Shown: positions 8,048 through 17,784 of the stretch, piece after piece
How positions within the stretch are numbered: the stretch's first letter is position 1
How the letters are laid out: every line of letters begins with the position of its first letter
DNA from: Nocardioides baekrokdamisoli
GTDB lineage: Bacteria; Actinomycetota; Actinomycetes; Propionibacteriales; Nocardioidaceae
Reading direction: 5' to 3'
Length of the DNA: 64,000 nucleotides
Assembly: GCF_003945325.1 (NCBI RefSeq)
Contig: NZ_AP019307.1
Span: 1,550,001-1,614,000, forward strand
Program-made: the position numbers and the translations under genes
The notes under the pieces: model-generated
Databases searched by the model: none
What the model was told of the DNA's origin: nothing
Seen by the model: only the letters and a program-made list of their open reading frames with translations

Positions 8048-9493
8048 TTACGGGTTGTTGAGGACAGGCAAGGCCTTGCCCTCTGTCGGGGACGTCAGGG
8101 TCATCTCGAGCAGGTGCTTGCCGAGCTGGCTCGACTCAGGCAGTTCGATCGGGTACTCGCCGGTGAAGCAAGCCTTGCAGAGCGACTCGGTCGGCTGATG
8201 GGTGGCGCCGACCATGCCCTCGAGCGTGATGTAGCCCAGGGAGTCGGCCCCGATCGAGCGGGCGATCTCGTCAATGGCCATGCCATTGGCGATCAGTTCG
8301 GCGCGGGTCGCGAAGTCGATGCCGTAGAAGCACGGCCACGTGACCGGCGGGCTCGAGATGCGTACGTGCACCTCGGCAGCACCGGCCTCGCGCAGCATCT
8401 TGATCTGCGCCTTCTGGGTGTTGCCGCGGACGATCGAGTCGTCGATCACGACGATCCGCTTGCCCTTGACCACGTGCTCCAGCGCGTTGAGCTTGAGCCG
8501 GATGCCGAGCTGACGCAGCGTCTGCGAGGGCTGGATGAAGGTCCGGCCGACGTACGCGTTCTTCACGAAGCCCTGCGCGTACGGAATCCCCGACTGCTCG
8601 GCGTAGCCGGTCGCCGCCGGGATGCCCGACTCCGGGACTCCGATGACGACGTCGGCGTCGACGGGGTGCTCGTACGCGAGCTGGCGGCCCATCTCGACGC
8701 GTGCCTCGTGCACGTTGCGGCCGGCGATGGTCGCGTCCGGGCGGGCGAGGTAGACGTACTCGAACACGCACCCCTTGGCGCGCGGCTGGGCGAACTTCGT
8801 GCTGCGGAGTCCGTTCTCGTTGATCGCGATCAACTCGCCCGGCTCGACCTCGCGGACCACGGTGGCGCCGATGGTCGCAAGTGCCGCGTCCTCGGATGCC
8901 ACGACCCAACCGCTGGCGAGCCGGCCGAGCACGAGCGGCCGGATGCCCTCGGGGTCGCGCGCGGCGTACAGCGTGTCCTCGGTCATCCAGACCAGCGAGT
9001 ACGCGCCCTTGATCATCGGGAGCAGCTCCATCGCACGGGTCTCGGCGTCGGAGTCCGGGTGGTACGCGAGCAGCTCGGTGAGCAGGCTGGTGTCGTTGGT
9101 GGAGACCGGCGTGTGCCGACCCTCGGCATGCGCCGGGAGCTGGGTGGCCCACTCACGGAGTTCGGGGACGTCCACCAGGTTGCCGTTGTGGGCCAGTGCG
9201 ACGCTGCCCTCCTGGGTCGGGCAGAAGATCGGCTGGGCGTTCTCCCAGACACTCGCACCGGTGGTGGAGTAGCGGGCGTGGCCGATCGCGAGGTGGCCGC
9301 TGAGGGTGTCGAGCGTGGCCTCGTCGAAGACCTGGCTGACCAGACCCATGTCCTTGTAGACCAGGATCTGCCGACCGTTGCTGACCGCGATGCCGGCGCT
9401 CTCCTGGCCGCGGTGCTGAAGGGCGTAGAGACCGAAGTAGGTCAACTTCGATACGTCTTCACCTGGGGCCCATACTCCGAAGACGCCGCACAC
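8048..9493 (-). CDS. purF: amidophosphoribosyltransferase
   Basis: First committed enzyme of purine synthesis: glutamine plus PRPP to phosphoribosylamine. The 481-residue chain starts with GTG followed directly by Cys2, the Ntn nucleophile exposed after Met removal. QHRGQESAG is near residue 27, and the PRPP motif VVIDDSIVRGNT is near residue 348. Four cysteines in KGCVFEY, WPCFYG and CKAC match the ligands of the [4Fe-4S] cluster in the Bacillus-type enzyme, so this is the iron-sulphur, oxygen-sensitive subtype. It is the first gene of the purF-purM operon. Confidence 0.97.
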   Translation of the reverse strand: MCGVFGVWAPGEDVSKLTYFGLYALQHRGQESAGIAVSNGRQILVYKDMGLVSQVFDEATLDTLSGHLAIGHARYSTTGASVWENAQPIFCPTQEGSVALAHNGNLVDVPELREWATQLPAHAEGRHTPVSTNDTSLLTELLAYHPDSDAETRAMELLPMIKGAYSLVWMTEDTLYAARDPEGIRPLVLGRLASGWVVASEDAALATIGATVVREVEPGELIAINENGLRSTKFAQPRAKGCVFEYVYLARPDATIAGRNVHEARVEMGRQLAYEHPVDADVVIGVPESGIPAATGYAEQSGIPYAQGFVKNAYVGRTFIQPSQTLRQLGIRLKLNALEHVVKGKRIVVIDDSIVRGNTQKAQIKMLREAGAAEVHVRISSPPVTWPCFYGIDFATRAELIANGMAIDEIARSIGADSLGYITLEGMVGATHQPTESLCKACFTGEYPIELPESSQLGKHLLEMTLTSPTEGKALPVLNNP

Positions 9494-9574
9494 GTGGGTG
9501 AGTCTAGTTGGCGGTGCCGCACCGGGGAGATTCGCGGAACGAAATCGGTCGCTCGGACGACCGGATTCGTGCCG

Positions 9575-10909
9575 TCACAGAGCCCCGAGACGCTGCAGAA
9601 GCAGCGCATGAGCGGTCACGACCCGCTCGAACTCAGCCAGGTGCAGACCTTCGTTCGGTCCGTGGGCGCGCGTGTCAGGGTCCTCGACACCCGTCACCAG
9701 CACGCTCGCCTGCGGGAAGGTGTCCAGGAACTCCGCAATGAAGGGGATCGAGCCGCCGACACCCATGTCGACCGGCTGCGTACCGTCCCAGGCCTCGGCG
9801 AAGGCCGCCCGGGCCATGTCGTACGCCGGGCCGTCGGCCGGGATCGCGATCGGCTCACCGGTGTCGACCACCGTCGTGGAGACATGCGCACCGAACGGAG
9901 TGTGTTCCTCGAGGTGCTCCAGGAGCCGCGCCACCGCGTTCTCGCCGCTGTCGCCGGGTGCGATGCGTACCGTCACGCGAGCTCGTGCGGTCGGGATCAG
10001 GGTGTTGGAGGCGCCCGCAACCTTGGGGGCGTCGAAGCCGGTGATGCTGATCGCCGGCTTGGTCCACAACCGCTCCACCATGGGGCCGTCGCCGACCCAC
10101 GAGACGCCGTCGAGGATCCCGGACTCGGCGCGCAGCCGGTCCTCGGGATAGTCCACGTCGGCGGCCGGACCGCCGACAAGCCCCTTGACCGCCGGCGAGC
10201 CGTCCTCGGTCCACAGACTGTTGAGCAGTCGGATCATCGCCATGATCGCGTCCGGCGCCAGACCGCCCCACATACCGCTGTGCACGGCGTGGTCGAGGGT
10301 CCGGACCTCCACGTCCACGCGGATCAGGCCGCGCAGGCTGGTGGTGAGTGCGGGTACGCCGATGTCCCAGTTGCCGGAGTCGCCGATGACGATCACGTCG
10401 GCGCGGAGGCGCTCGACGTTCTGCTCGAGGAGCTGGGGCAGGGTTGCGCTGGCGACTTCCTCCTCGCCCTCGATGAAGAGTCTGACGGTGACGGGAAGGT
10501 CGGCACCGAGCGCGCGTACGGCTCCGAGGTGGGTCATGATGCCGGCCTTGTCGTCGGCGGCACCGCGGCCGTAGAGGCGGTCGCCCCGGATGGTCGGCTC
10601 GAACGGCGGGCTGTCCCAGTCGGCCGGGTCGTTCTCGGGCTGCACGTCGTGGTGCGCGTACAGAAGCACCGTCGGGGCTCCCTCAGGACCCTTCTTCTCC
10701 CCCATGACCGCCGGGGGGGCGCCATCGAACGCACGGACGATGTCGACGTCGAAACCCTCGGCCCGGAACAGGTCAGCGGTCTTCTGCGCGCTGACCTCGA
10801 CCTGGTCGAGCCGGTCCGGATCCGCGCTCACCGACTGGATCCTGACGAGGTCCTTGAGGTCCTCCAGAATCGCGGGCATGAGGTCGTGAACGGTCGCCTT
10901 CAGATCCAT
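9575..10909 (-). CDS. M20 family metallopeptidase (dipeptidase)
   Basis: A 444-residue cytosolic zinc peptidase of the M20/M28 clan. Zinc and catalytic residues are visible in YAHHDVQPEND (His and Asp, residues about 85-95), the GRGAADDKAG segment (about 115-124) and the EGEEEVAS segment (catalytic Glu and metal-bridging Glu, about 147-154). A lid/dimerisation domain interrupts the catalytic domain around residues 190-310. It probably hydrolyses dipeptides or small amidated amino acids. It is transcribed toward purF, 81 bases away; a functional link to purine genes is not evident. Confidence 0.88.
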   Translation of the reverse strand: MDLKATVHDLMPAILEDLKDLVRIQSVSADPDRLDQVEVSAQKTADLFRAEGFDVDIVRAFDGAPPAVMGEKKGPEGAPTVLLYAHHDVQPENDPADWDSPPFEPTIRGDRLYGRGAADDKAGIMTHLGAVRALGADLPVTVRLFIEGEEEVASATLPQLLEQNVERLRADVIVIGDSGNWDIGVPALTTSLRGLIRVDVEVRTLDHAVHSGMWGGLAPDAIMAMIRLLNSLWTEDGSPAVKGLVGGPAADVDYPEDRLRAESGILDGVSWVGDGPMVERLWTKPAISITGFDAPKVAGASNTLIPTARARVTVRIAPGDSGENAVARLLEHLEEHTPFGAHVSTTVVDTGEPIAIPADGPAYDMARAAFAEAWDGTQPVDMGVGGSIPFIAEFLDTFPQASVLVTGVEDPDTRAHGPNEGLHLAEFERVVTAHALLLQRLGAL

Positions 10910-11040
10910 GTGACGAACCTATCCCCGCGACCTTGACGCTTCACAAATTGGACGTCAAAGGACCTGCCGCATCGGGGCGGCTCCTGAGGTGTTCTGGCGA
11001 CGCACCCGGTACGTCGTACGGACACACGAATGAGGAGACC

Positions 11041-11376
11041 TCACGAGAGCGGCAGGTACGTGGAGAGGTCCGTACGCTCCCCGCTGGCGCGAACCTTCCC
11101 GGAGGCCACCGCGTCGGCCCAGGGGAGCGCGCCCGAGGCGGTCGCGATCCAGGTGTCCGGGTCCATCTCGATGACGGCCGGCGGCGTTCCGCGGGTGTGG
11201 CGTACGCCCTCGATGCACTGGATCGCCGCGTACGGCGGGATCCGGACCTCGACGGACTTCCCGGGTGCTCGGGACTCGAGCACAGCGAGGTAGTGCTTGG
11301 TCAGCGCGCGACGATCGGCCGCCTCGACCGCAGCCGCCAGCGCGACCGGGTCGAGAGGTTGAAGCCGACGGCTCAC
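11041..11376 (-). CDS. sterol carrier family (SCP-like) protein
   Basis: A 111-residue protein starting with GTG that overlaps the purL stop (GTGA), so it is co-translated with purL. The sequence, with [14 protein letters not shown] and the tryptophan-containing [14 protein letters not shown] segment, matches the bacterial SCP-2-like domain found next to purL in many actinobacteria. SCP-2 folds bind lipids, but the role of this orthologue is not established. The conserved linkage to purL is the best clue. No membrane or signal segment is seen. Confidence 0.75.
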   Translation of the reverse strand: MSRRLQPLDPVALAAAVEAADRRALTKHYLAVLESRAPGKSVEVRIPPYAAIQCIEGVRHTRGTPPAVIEMDPDTWIATASGALPWADAVASGKVRASGERTDLSTYLPLS

Positions 11377-13664
11377 AGGTGACCGAAGATCGCCTCGCGT
11401 ACGGGGACGGTCTCACCGAGCGCGTTCGGGAGGGTGCCGCGCCACGCCTCGGCGACCTCGGCGATCGGCAGCTCGAACTCGCCCTCGACGATGATCGACG
11501 AGCCGCCGGTCGTGCCGAGCTTCGCCACCGGGACACCGAACTTCGCCGCCAGAGCCTCGAGGTCGGCCTCACGTCCAGCAGCGACGGTCACGATCGCGCG
11601 AGCGGTCGACTCCGAGAAGAGGCCGAGGAACGCGTCTCCCTGAAGCGAGACGGATACGCCGACACCGTTGCGGATGGACGACTCGACGAGCGCGTGGGAG
11701 AGGCCGCCGTCCGACAGGTCGTGCGCCGCCGTCAGGAGCCCGACGCCTTCGACCAGCACCTCCGCAAGTGCCTGCTCCGCCGCCAGATCCACCTTCGGCG
11801 GCAGACCACCGAGGTGGCGGTGCACGACGTGGGCCCACTCCGACCCGGAGAGTTCCTCGCGGGTCTCGCCGAGCAGGAAGACGGTCTCACCCGCGGCGAC
11901 GAAGGCCGACGGGGTACGACGGGTGACGTCCTGGATGACGCCGAGGACGGCGACCACCGGCGTCGGCAGGATGGCGGTGTCACCGGTCTGGTTGTAGAGC
12001 GACACGTTGCCGCCGGTGACCGGCGTACCGAGGACCGCGCAGGCGTCCTTGAGGCCGCGGCAGGCTTCCGCGAACTGCCACATCACCGCCGGGTCCTCCG
12101 GCGAGCCGAAGTTCAGGCAGTCCGAGACGGCGAGGGGACGCGCTCCACCAGTGGCGACGTTGCGGTACGACTCCACCAGCGCGAGCTGCGCGCCGGCGTA
12201 CGGGTCGAGCTTGGCGAACCGTCCGTTGCAGTCGGTCGAGATCGAGACGCCGAGGTTCGTGTCCTCGTCGACCCGGACCATGCCCGAGTCGCTGCCGGCC
12301 GAGAGGACGGTGTTGCCGCGTACGTAGTTGTCGTACTGCTGCGTGATCCAGGTCTTGTCGCACAGGTTCGGCGAGGCGGCCAGCGTGATCACGGTCTCCC
12401 GGAGCTCGGCACCGGTCGTGGGACGGGTGAGCTTCTCGGCTCCGTCGGCCTGCAGGGTGTCCTGCCAGTCCGGTCGGGCGTACGGCCGGTTGTAGACCGG
12501 ACCTTCGTGCGCGACCGTGCCCGGCGGAACGTCGACGACGGTCTCGCCGTGCCAGTCGATGACGAGACGGCCGGTTTCGGTGACCTCACCGATGACCGCG
12601 GCCTCGACATCCCACTTCGCACACACCGCAAGGAAGGCAGCGACGTGCTCCGGCTCGACGACGGCCATCATCCGCTCCTGCGACTCGCTCATGAGGATCT
12701 CCTCGGGCGAGAGCGTGGAGTCGCGCAGCGGCACCTTGTCGAGGTGGACGTACATGCCGCCGTCACCGGCCGACGCGAGCTCGGAGGTGGCGCAGGAGAG
12801 GCCAGCGCCACCGAGGTCCTGGATGCCGTTGACCAGACGCTTGGCGAAGAGCTCGAGGGTGCACTCGATCAGGAGCTTCTCCATGAACGGGTCGCCGACC
12901 TGGACAGCCGGGCGCTTGGCCGGACCGTCGGCGTCGAAGGTCTCGGACGCAAGGATCGAGACACCGCCGATGCCGTCGCCGCCGGTACGTGCGCCGTACA
13001 GGATCACCTGGTTGCCCTCACCGGACGCCTTCGCGAGGTGCAGGTCCTCGTGCTTGAGGACGCCGACGCAGAGAGCGTTGACCAGCGGGTTGCCGAGGTA
13101 GGTCTCGTCGAAGACGGCCTCGCCGCCGATGTTCGGCAGGCCGAGGCAGTTGCCGTAGCCACCGACGCCCGCGACGATGCCGGGCAGGACGCGATGGGTG
13201 TCCTCGGCATCCAGCGGGCCGAAGCGCAGCGGGTCCATCACCGCGACCGGGCGAGCACCCATCGCGATGATGTCGCGGACGATGCCACCGATACCGGTCG
13301 CCGCGCCCTGGTAGGGCTCGACGTACGACGGGTGGTTGTGGGACTCGACCTTGAAGCTGACGGCGTAGCCCTGACCGATGTCGAGCACGCCCGCGTTCTC
13401 GCCGATGCCGGCGAGCATCTTGCCCGCCGACGTCTCCTGGGCCAGCTCACCGAACTGCTTGAGGTGCACCTTCGAGGACTTGTACGAGCAGTGCTCGGAC
13501 CACATCACCGAATACATCGCGAGCTCGGCACCGGTGGGCCGGCGACCGAGGATCTCGCGGATCCTGGCGTACTCGTCCTCCTTGAGGCCGAGCTCCGCCC
13601 ACGGCTGCGAGCGATCGGGGTCGGAAGAGGCAACGGAGACGGTGTCCAGCTGGGCCTGAGTCAC
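11373..13664 (-). CDS. purL: phosphoribosylformylglycinamidine synthase subunit PurL (small type)
   Basis: Converts FGAR, glutamine-derived ammonia and ATP to FGAM, together with PurQ and PurS encoded at 19.2-20.1 kb. The 763-residue length fits the small PurL of the three-subunit enzyme; the glutaminase domain is absent. [10 protein letters not shown] near residue 50 and SHNHPS near residue 105 mark the ATP and substrate sites, followed by the duplicated AIR-synthase-like halves. A much longer open frame exists upstream, but GTG at 13664 is chosen because family similarity begins there. The gene ends in a 4-base overlap with the SCP-like gene. Confidence 0.96.
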   Translation of the reverse strand: MTQAQLDTVSVASSDPDRSQPWAELGLKEDEYARIREILGRRPTGAELAMYSVMWSEHCSYKSSKVHLKQFGELAQETSAGKMLAGIGENAGVLDIGQGYAVSFKVESHNHPSYVEPYQGAATGIGGIVRDIIAMGARPVAVMDPLRFGPLDAEDTHRVLPGIVAGVGGYGNCLGLPNIGGEAVFDETYLGNPLVNALCVGVLKHEDLHLAKASGEGNQVILYGARTGGDGIGGVSILASETFDADGPAKRPAVQVGDPFMEKLLIECTLELFAKRLVNGIQDLGGAGLSCATSELASAGDGGMYVHLDKVPLRDSTLSPEEILMSESQERMMAVVEPEHVAAFLAVCAKWDVEAAVIGEVTETGRLVIDWHGETVVDVPPGTVAHEGPVYNRPYARPDWQDTLQADGAEKLTRPTTGAELRETVITLAASPNLCDKTWITQQYDNYVRGNTVLSAGSDSGMVRVDEDTNLGVSISTDCNGRFAKLDPYAGAQLALVESYRNVATGGARPLAVSDCLNFGSPEDPAVMWQFAEACRGLKDACAVLGTPVTGGNVSLYNQTGDTAILPTPVVAVLGVIQDVTRRTPSAFVAAGETVFLLGETREELSGSEWAHVVHRHLGGLPPKVDLAAEQALAEVLVEGVGLLTAAHDLSDGGLSHALVESSIRNGVGVSVSLQGDAFLGLFSESTARAIVTVAAGREADLEALAAKFGVPVAKLGTTGGSSIIVEGEFELPIAEVAEAWRGTLPNALGETVPVREAIFGHL

Positions 13665-13723
13665 GCCCCTCAATCTACCCGGGGAAGCCCGCGGAACAGC
13701 CTTCGCGACCAGCCCCCGGTCCC

Positions 13724-14980
13724 CTAGGAGGTGGACCCTGACGTACCCGAATCCGACATCGAGGCATTGAACCGCGACGTGAGGTACGAGACCGCCGCCT
13801 TCTGCAGTGCGGTCGCGTGGGCAGAGAGCGCGGCAACTGCATTCACGTAGGTCGCGACCGGGTCCAGTTGGTACCCGCCGTTGACACTCTTGAGCATGAG
13901 CACGACGCCGTTGAACCCCGCCGCCGAGGCAATCTCCGCGGGCACGCACTGCGGGCCGTTGTCGCTGACCATGCACTTGTCCTTGAACACCTTGGTCGTG
14001 GTCCTCCCCGACGAATCCGTCGAACTGAAGGTCCCGCCTGTGAACGTGGCCGCCGTTTCGCCGTTGCGCGGAGCGGTCGTCACCTGGAGGCTGGTGACGC
14101 CGACCGAGTCGCCGGACCGTCCGCCCTTGTTCGCCTCGTAGTCGAAGAAGGCACCGAACGGGTAGAGCCCGCGGACCTCGTCCTGGGGCAGGTTGGCCAA
14201 CAGTTGACTGAGGCTGTGGGCGTTGGCCGCTGTCACGAAGTTCTGCACCACACCGTTGGCGTCCGCACCGACGATCGGCTGAGGCGGATTGGCGTACTTG
14301 CTCCAATCGACGGCAGGCACGTTCGCATCACTCTTCTTCGCCTGCTGGTAACCCATGTTCGCGATCGTCGCGAAGAGGGAGACGTACCAGCCGCCGTCGT
14401 GCTTGACCACGATGATGTCGCGCGAGGGCAGGTTCGCCCGGTCGAAGAGGTCGACGATGTTGCCCCGGCGCTCGAAGGTCGGCTGCGGCGGCGCGCTCGG
14501 CATGCCCTCTGCCATCGAACTCGGCACTGACTTCATCAACGCTGCATAGGCCTTCTTCAGATCGACCTTCAGGTCGTACGTGCCACCCGTGATCGTCACG
14601 CCCGAGACACCGTTGGCCAGACTCGTCGTGGCGTAGGTGACGCCCCTGATGTTGAGGTTGACCGCGTTCAGGACATCGGCCCCGTTCCCGCCAGCGCGGC
14701 CGAGACTGGCCTTCGCGCTGTCAGCAAGGTTGGTGAGTCCGCCGACCTCGCCCGGATCGATGGCCGAGGCGAGCGCAACCACGTCGTGGCTCTGCAAGGC
14801 GCTGACGACCGTACCGACCGCGGCCTCCGGGCTCTTGGCACCGCCGCTCTTCCCGAAAAGCTGCCAGGCTGCGAATCCACCCGCGGCGAGCGCGATCACG
14901 GTGACGATCGCAGCGATCAGGACGAAGCGCTTCCGCGACGAAGGACGCGGGCCATCGACGGGTGGATGTTCGGCAATCAT
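13724..14980 (-). CDS. single-pass membrane-anchored extracytoplasmic protein of unknown function
   Basis: A 418-residue protein I do not recognise. A short cytosolic Pro/Arg-rich tail (residues 1-18) is followed by one membrane segment (about 19-42, rich in Ile, Val and Ala), then a large outside domain. The domain begins with an Ala-rich helical part ([17 protein letters not shown]), reminiscent of the DUF4878/lumazine-like folds used in actinobacterial anchored proteins. It ends in Ser/Gly/Thr. GAGGGGG lies eight bases upstream of the ATG. It is followed upstream of the small membrane protein at 15 kb in the opposite order of transcription, with 18 bases between them, so the two are probably one transcript. 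Confidence 0.65.
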   Translation of the reverse strand: MIAEHPPVDGPRPSSRKRFVLIAAIVTVIALAAGGFAAWQLFGKSGGAKSPEAAVGTVVSALQSHDVVALASAIDPGEVGGLTNLADSAKASLGRAGGNGADVLNAVNLNIRGVTYATTSLANGVSGVTITGGTYDLKVDLKKAYAALMKSVPSSMAEGMPSAPPQPTFERRGNIVDLFDRANLPSRDIIVVKHDGGWYVSLFATIANMGYQQAKKSDANVPAVDWSKYANPPQPIVGADANGVVQNFVTAANAHSLSQLLANLPQDEVRGLYPFGAFFDYEANKGGRSGDSVGVTSLQVTTAPRNGETAATFTGGTFSSTDSSGRTTTKVFKDKCMVSDNGPQCVPAEIASAAGFNGVVLMLKSVNGGYQLDPVATYVNAVAALSAHATALQKAAVSYLTSRFNASMSDSGTSGSTS

Positions 14981-14998
14981 GTGAGCGGCCCCCTCGGA

Positions 14999-15433
14999 CT
15001 AGGAGGCGGACTCTATCGGCCGACGGCGGATCACGAGGAAGAACCCGTCGATCACGACGCCCGTCGCCGCAGCGACGACGCCGGCCATCGCCAGCCAGGC
15101 GCCCGGCCCGAAGGCGGAACCCTCACCCTTCCCGAGACCCGCGATCAGCGCGATGGCCGTACACACTCCGCCTGCGGCCACAGCGATGCGGACCCATGCG
15201 ACAAGGCGATTGCGCCACGCGCAGAGAGCCCCCAGAGCCGCCCCGAGGACAGGCACGGCGGTGATGGCCATGACGTTGCCGGGCGACACGTGCGCCTCGT
15301 GAGCGCGGGCGAGACGCACCACGTCGGCCAGACTGGACGATGCGAGCGTCCCGTGCGTCCGCCAGGTCACGAAGTCGACCATGAGCCAGGAGACGCCGGC
15401 GACGGCGTACGCGAGCGTTCGAGCAGCGAACAT
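14999..15433 (-). CDS. small four-helix membrane protein, unknown function
   Basis: A 144-residue protein with four predicted membrane helices (roughly residues 6-22, 45-65, 75-95 and 107-130) and basic ends. The start at 15433 is supported by a perfect GGAGG five bases upstream; in-frame ATGs further upstream lack this. I recognise no family. It lies 18 bases before the membrane-anchored protein gene on the same strand and may be functionally paired with it. Confidence 0.6.
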   Translation of the reverse strand: MFAARTLAYAVAGVSWLMVDFVTWRTHGTLASSSLADVVRLARAHEAHVSPGNVMAITAVPVLGAALGALCAWRNRLVAWVRIAVAAGGVCTAIALIAGLGKGEGSAFGPGAWLAMAGVVAAATGVVIDGFFLVIRRRPIESAS

Positions 15434-15514
15434 CCGTGCCTCCGACCGTCGCAGCAACATGTGAGCGCGGTCATCACACCACATCGGGTTCGTGGCGGCC
15501 GTCGACGGCGAGGG

Positions 15515-16084
15515 TCACGCCTCGAGGAAGCCGTCGGCCAGGACGGTGATCAGCGGCTCGACGGCCTCTGCGTTCAACTCGCTCTGATCCGCCACCGCGG
15601 CCACGCCACCGACGACCCGGCACATCTGCATCGCATCGACAGTCGGCCGGATCGAGTCCAGCCCGGCAATGACGCGCTCGTTCGCGTGGAGATAGGTCGT
15701 GCACTTCGTCGCGTACGCCGACCCCGGGTCGCCCAGCGACGCGGTGATCCGCGCGGCCGCGCCCTTGTGAGCGGTCAGCAGCGATACGTACGTCCGCAGC
15801 CAGTTGAGCAACCGTTCGCGGTCGTCGAAGCTGGAGGCCAGCGCTTCATCGGCTCGGGCGTTGACGGTCTCGGCCCAGGCCTGGATCGCGGCGTCGTACA
15901 GCTCGTCCTTGGTGGCGAAGTGTCGGTAGAGGGTGCCCGGGCCCACGCCGGCGCGCTTGGCGACCTCGTCCATCGAGGTGGCGTCGAGGCCCTTCTCCCG
16001 GATGAGCTCGCGAGCGGCGTCGATGATGCGGCTGCGGTTGCGTTGTGCGTCGGCGCGGAGGGGCTTGTCCGTCGTGATGGTCAC
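15515..16084 (-). CDS. TetR family transcriptional regulator
   Basis: A 189-residue repressor with the TetR DNA-binding domain at the N-terminus. The helix-turn-helix is in TSMDEVAKRAGVGPGTLYRHF (residues about 40-60), preceded by the RSRIIDAARELI helix. The C-terminal ligand and dimer domain is variable. It starts with GTG, with GGTGAG five bases upstream. It is divergent from an MFS drug exporter, and two related inverted repeats lie between them, so it probably represses both genes and releases on binding a toxic compound. Confidence 0.88.
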   Translation of the reverse strand: MTITTDKPLRADAQRNRSRIIDAARELIREKGLDATSMDEVAKRAGVGPGTLYRHFATKDELYDAAIQAWAETVNARADEALASSFDDRERLLNWLRTYVSLLTAHKGAAARITASLGDPGSAYATKCTTYLHANERVIAGLDSIRPTVDAMQMCRVVGGVAAVADQSELNAEAVEPLITVLADGFLEA

Positions 16085-16119
16085 TGCGGCTCACCCTTTC
16101 TACGATGTCGACTTGCTAA

Positions 16120-16164
16120 ACGGAGACTGTCTCCGTATAGTTCATGGAACCGGAGCCCGTCTCC
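16120..16164. promoter_or_regulatory. two operator copies between tetR and MFS genes
   Basis: ACGGAGAC-T-GTCTCCGT at 16120-16136 is a perfect 8-1-8 inverted repeat. A second, degenerate copy (CGGAGCCCGTCTCC, 16151-16164) matches 12 of 14 positions and starts exactly 30 bases later, close to three helical turns. Both lie in the divergent promoter region of the TetR and MFS genes. Binding by this TetR protein is inferred from position. Confidence 0.7.
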
Positions 16165-16219
16165 ACATAAGTCTACGTACTTCTCTCCAAAACTCCAGTC
16201 CACAGAATGAGGACACACC

Positions 16220-17647
16220 ATGACCTCGCTTCTCGCCGAGAGCCGTAGCGTGCGCACCCAAGCCGCTACTGCGTACCGGTCTCACAACTACGGCATTTAC
16301 ATCGTGCTGCTGGCCCAACTCATGCTCGTACTCGACTCTGCCGTGATGAACGTCGGGCTCCCCCACATCCAGGCCGACCTGCACATGTCGACCGGCGGAC
16401 TCTCCTGGGTCCTTAACGGGTACGCCCTCACCTTCGGCGGCCTGCTGCTCCTCGGCGGTCGCCTCGGCGATGTCTTCGGACGCCTCCGGGTGTTCTGGTG
16501 GGGCCTGGCCGCCTTCACGCTCTTCTCGCTCGTCGGCGGCCTCGCGCCGAATGCCGAGATGCTGATCGCAGCTCGCGCGCTGCAGGGTGCCGGCGCCGCG
16601 ATCGCGGCCCCGTCCGTACTCGCCCTGCTCACCACGAGTGCTCCCAATGAGCACGCCCGCAACCGCGCGTTGTCGCAGTTCACGGCGGTCTCCGCCGGTG
16701 GTGCCGGCCTGGGCCTCCTGCTCGGCGGCGCCCTGACCGACCTGGCGTCGTGGCGCTGGACGCTCTTCATCAACATCCCGATCGGCCTCGCCGTGCTGGC
16801 CACCGTCCGTCGCTACGTCACCGAGACACCGCGCCGCCCGGGCAAGTTCGACTTCATCGGGGCGCTCACCGCGACCGGCGGTGCCGCCACGGTCGTCTGG
16901 ACCGTCATCAAGGCCCAGGATTACGGCTGGGCCTCAGCCCACACGATCGGCGGCTTCGTCCTCGCGGCGCTGCTCTTCACGATCCTCGGTTACACCGAGA
17001 GCCGCCACCCGCACCCGCTGCTCCGGCTCAGCCTCCTCAAGGACCGCCGCCGGGTCGCAGCCTTGGTCACCATGTCCGGTGCGTACGGCTCGATGATGGC
17101 GATCTTCTTCCTCCTCGTGCTGTTCTTCGAGGGCACGCTGAAGTTCGGTCCGATGACCGCTGGCCTGGCGTTCCTGCCGATGCCGGTGACGATCTTCGTA
17201 CTCTCGAGGATCGTGCCGAAGCTCGTCGAGCGGTACGGCCAGACCCCGCTGATCCTCATCGGTGCTGCGGGACGCGTCCTGTCCTTCGCTCTGCTGCTCG
17301 GCCTGCACGACACCACGAACTACTGGGGCGTCGTTGGTCCGCTGTGGATCATGGCGATCGCCTCCGGCCTGAGCTTCATGCCGCTGACCTCGCTGGCGCT
17401 CAAGGGTGTGGAGCCGGAGCATGCCGGGGCCGCCTCCGGACTGCTCCAGACGATGCAGCAGCTCGGTGGCGCGATCGGCTTCGCCGTGATCGCCTCGGTG
17501 TACGCGACCTTCGGCAAGGTGGGCGACTTCACCGCCGGCGGTCACCCGGGCTTCATCGCGGCACTGGTGATCGGCTTGATCTCGCTGGCCAGCGCGCTGA
17601 CCCTGATCCGTTGGCCGTCGCGTACGCCGGCACTCGCCGTCGACTGA
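16220..17647 (+). CDS. MFS drug exporter, DHA2 (14-helix) family
   Basis: A 475-residue proton-coupled exporter with about fourteen membrane helices. The segment LDSAVMNVGLPHI in helix 1 and the loop motif GGRLGDVFGRLRVF (between helices 2 and 3) are DHA2 signatures, and motif C glycines follow in helix 5 (GAGLGLLLGGAL). GAGG lies seven bases upstream of the ATG at 16220. It is divergent from and presumably controlled by the adjacent TetR regulator. Substrates are likely cationic or aromatic toxic compounds, but cannot be named. Confidence 0.88.
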   Translation: MTSLLAESRSVRTQAATAYRSHNYGIYIVLLAQLMLVLDSAVMNVGLPHIQADLHMSTGGLSWVLNGYALTFGGLLLLGGRLGDVFGRLRVFWWGLAAFTLFSLVGGLAPNAEMLIAARALQGAGAAIAAPSVLALLTTSAPNEHARNRALSQFTAVSAGGAGLGLLLGGALTDLASWRWTLFINIPIGLAVLATVRRYVTETPRRPGKFDFIGALTATGGAATVVWTVIKAQDYGWASAHTIGGFVLAALLFTILGYTESRHPHPLLRLSLLKDRRRVAALVTMSGAYGSMMAIFFLLVLFFEGTLKFGPMTAGLAFLPMPVTIFVLSRIVPKLVERYGQTPLILIGAAGRVLSFALLLGLHDTTNYWGVVGPLWIMAIASGLSFMPLTSLALKGVEPEHAGAASGLLQTMQQLGGAIGFAVIASVYATFGKVGDFTAGGHPGFIAALVIGLISLASALTLIRWPSRTPALAVD

Positions 17648-17662
17648 TCCACCGCACCCGTG

Positions 17663-17701
17663 GGGGTCCGAGGCGCCACGATCTGGCCGCCCTCGGGCCC
17701 C
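17663..17701 (+). terminator. possible terminator after the MFS gene
   Basis: GGGGTCCGAGG (17663-17673) pairs with CCTCGGGCCCC (17691-17701) over 11 positions with one mismatch and a 17-base loop, 16 bases past the MFS stop. No long T tract follows, so efficiency is uncertain. Confidence 0.4.
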
Positions 17702-17784
17702 TTCGGCATGCGGCACTGACAGAAACCCTGTGCGCGCCGTGTGATGAATGAGACTGATGTGACTCATGTGGTTACCCTGTTTCG

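Noticed and set aside
7730..10936. A 1068-codon open frame on the plus strand across purM, purF and the M20 peptidase genes
   Set aside because: It is antisense to three well-identified genes, its translation is Arg/Asp/Val-rich low-complexity, and it has no domain. High GC at third positions removes stops from this frame.
10933..10958. TTGACG...CGTCAA inverted repeat upstream of the M20 peptidase gene
   Set aside because: Arms of only six bases with a 14-base spacer; chance is likely and no regulator is nearby.
11265..13727. An 820-codon plus-strand frame opposite purL
   Set aside because: Same cause: shadow of the PurL reading frame with biased composition and no recognisable motif.
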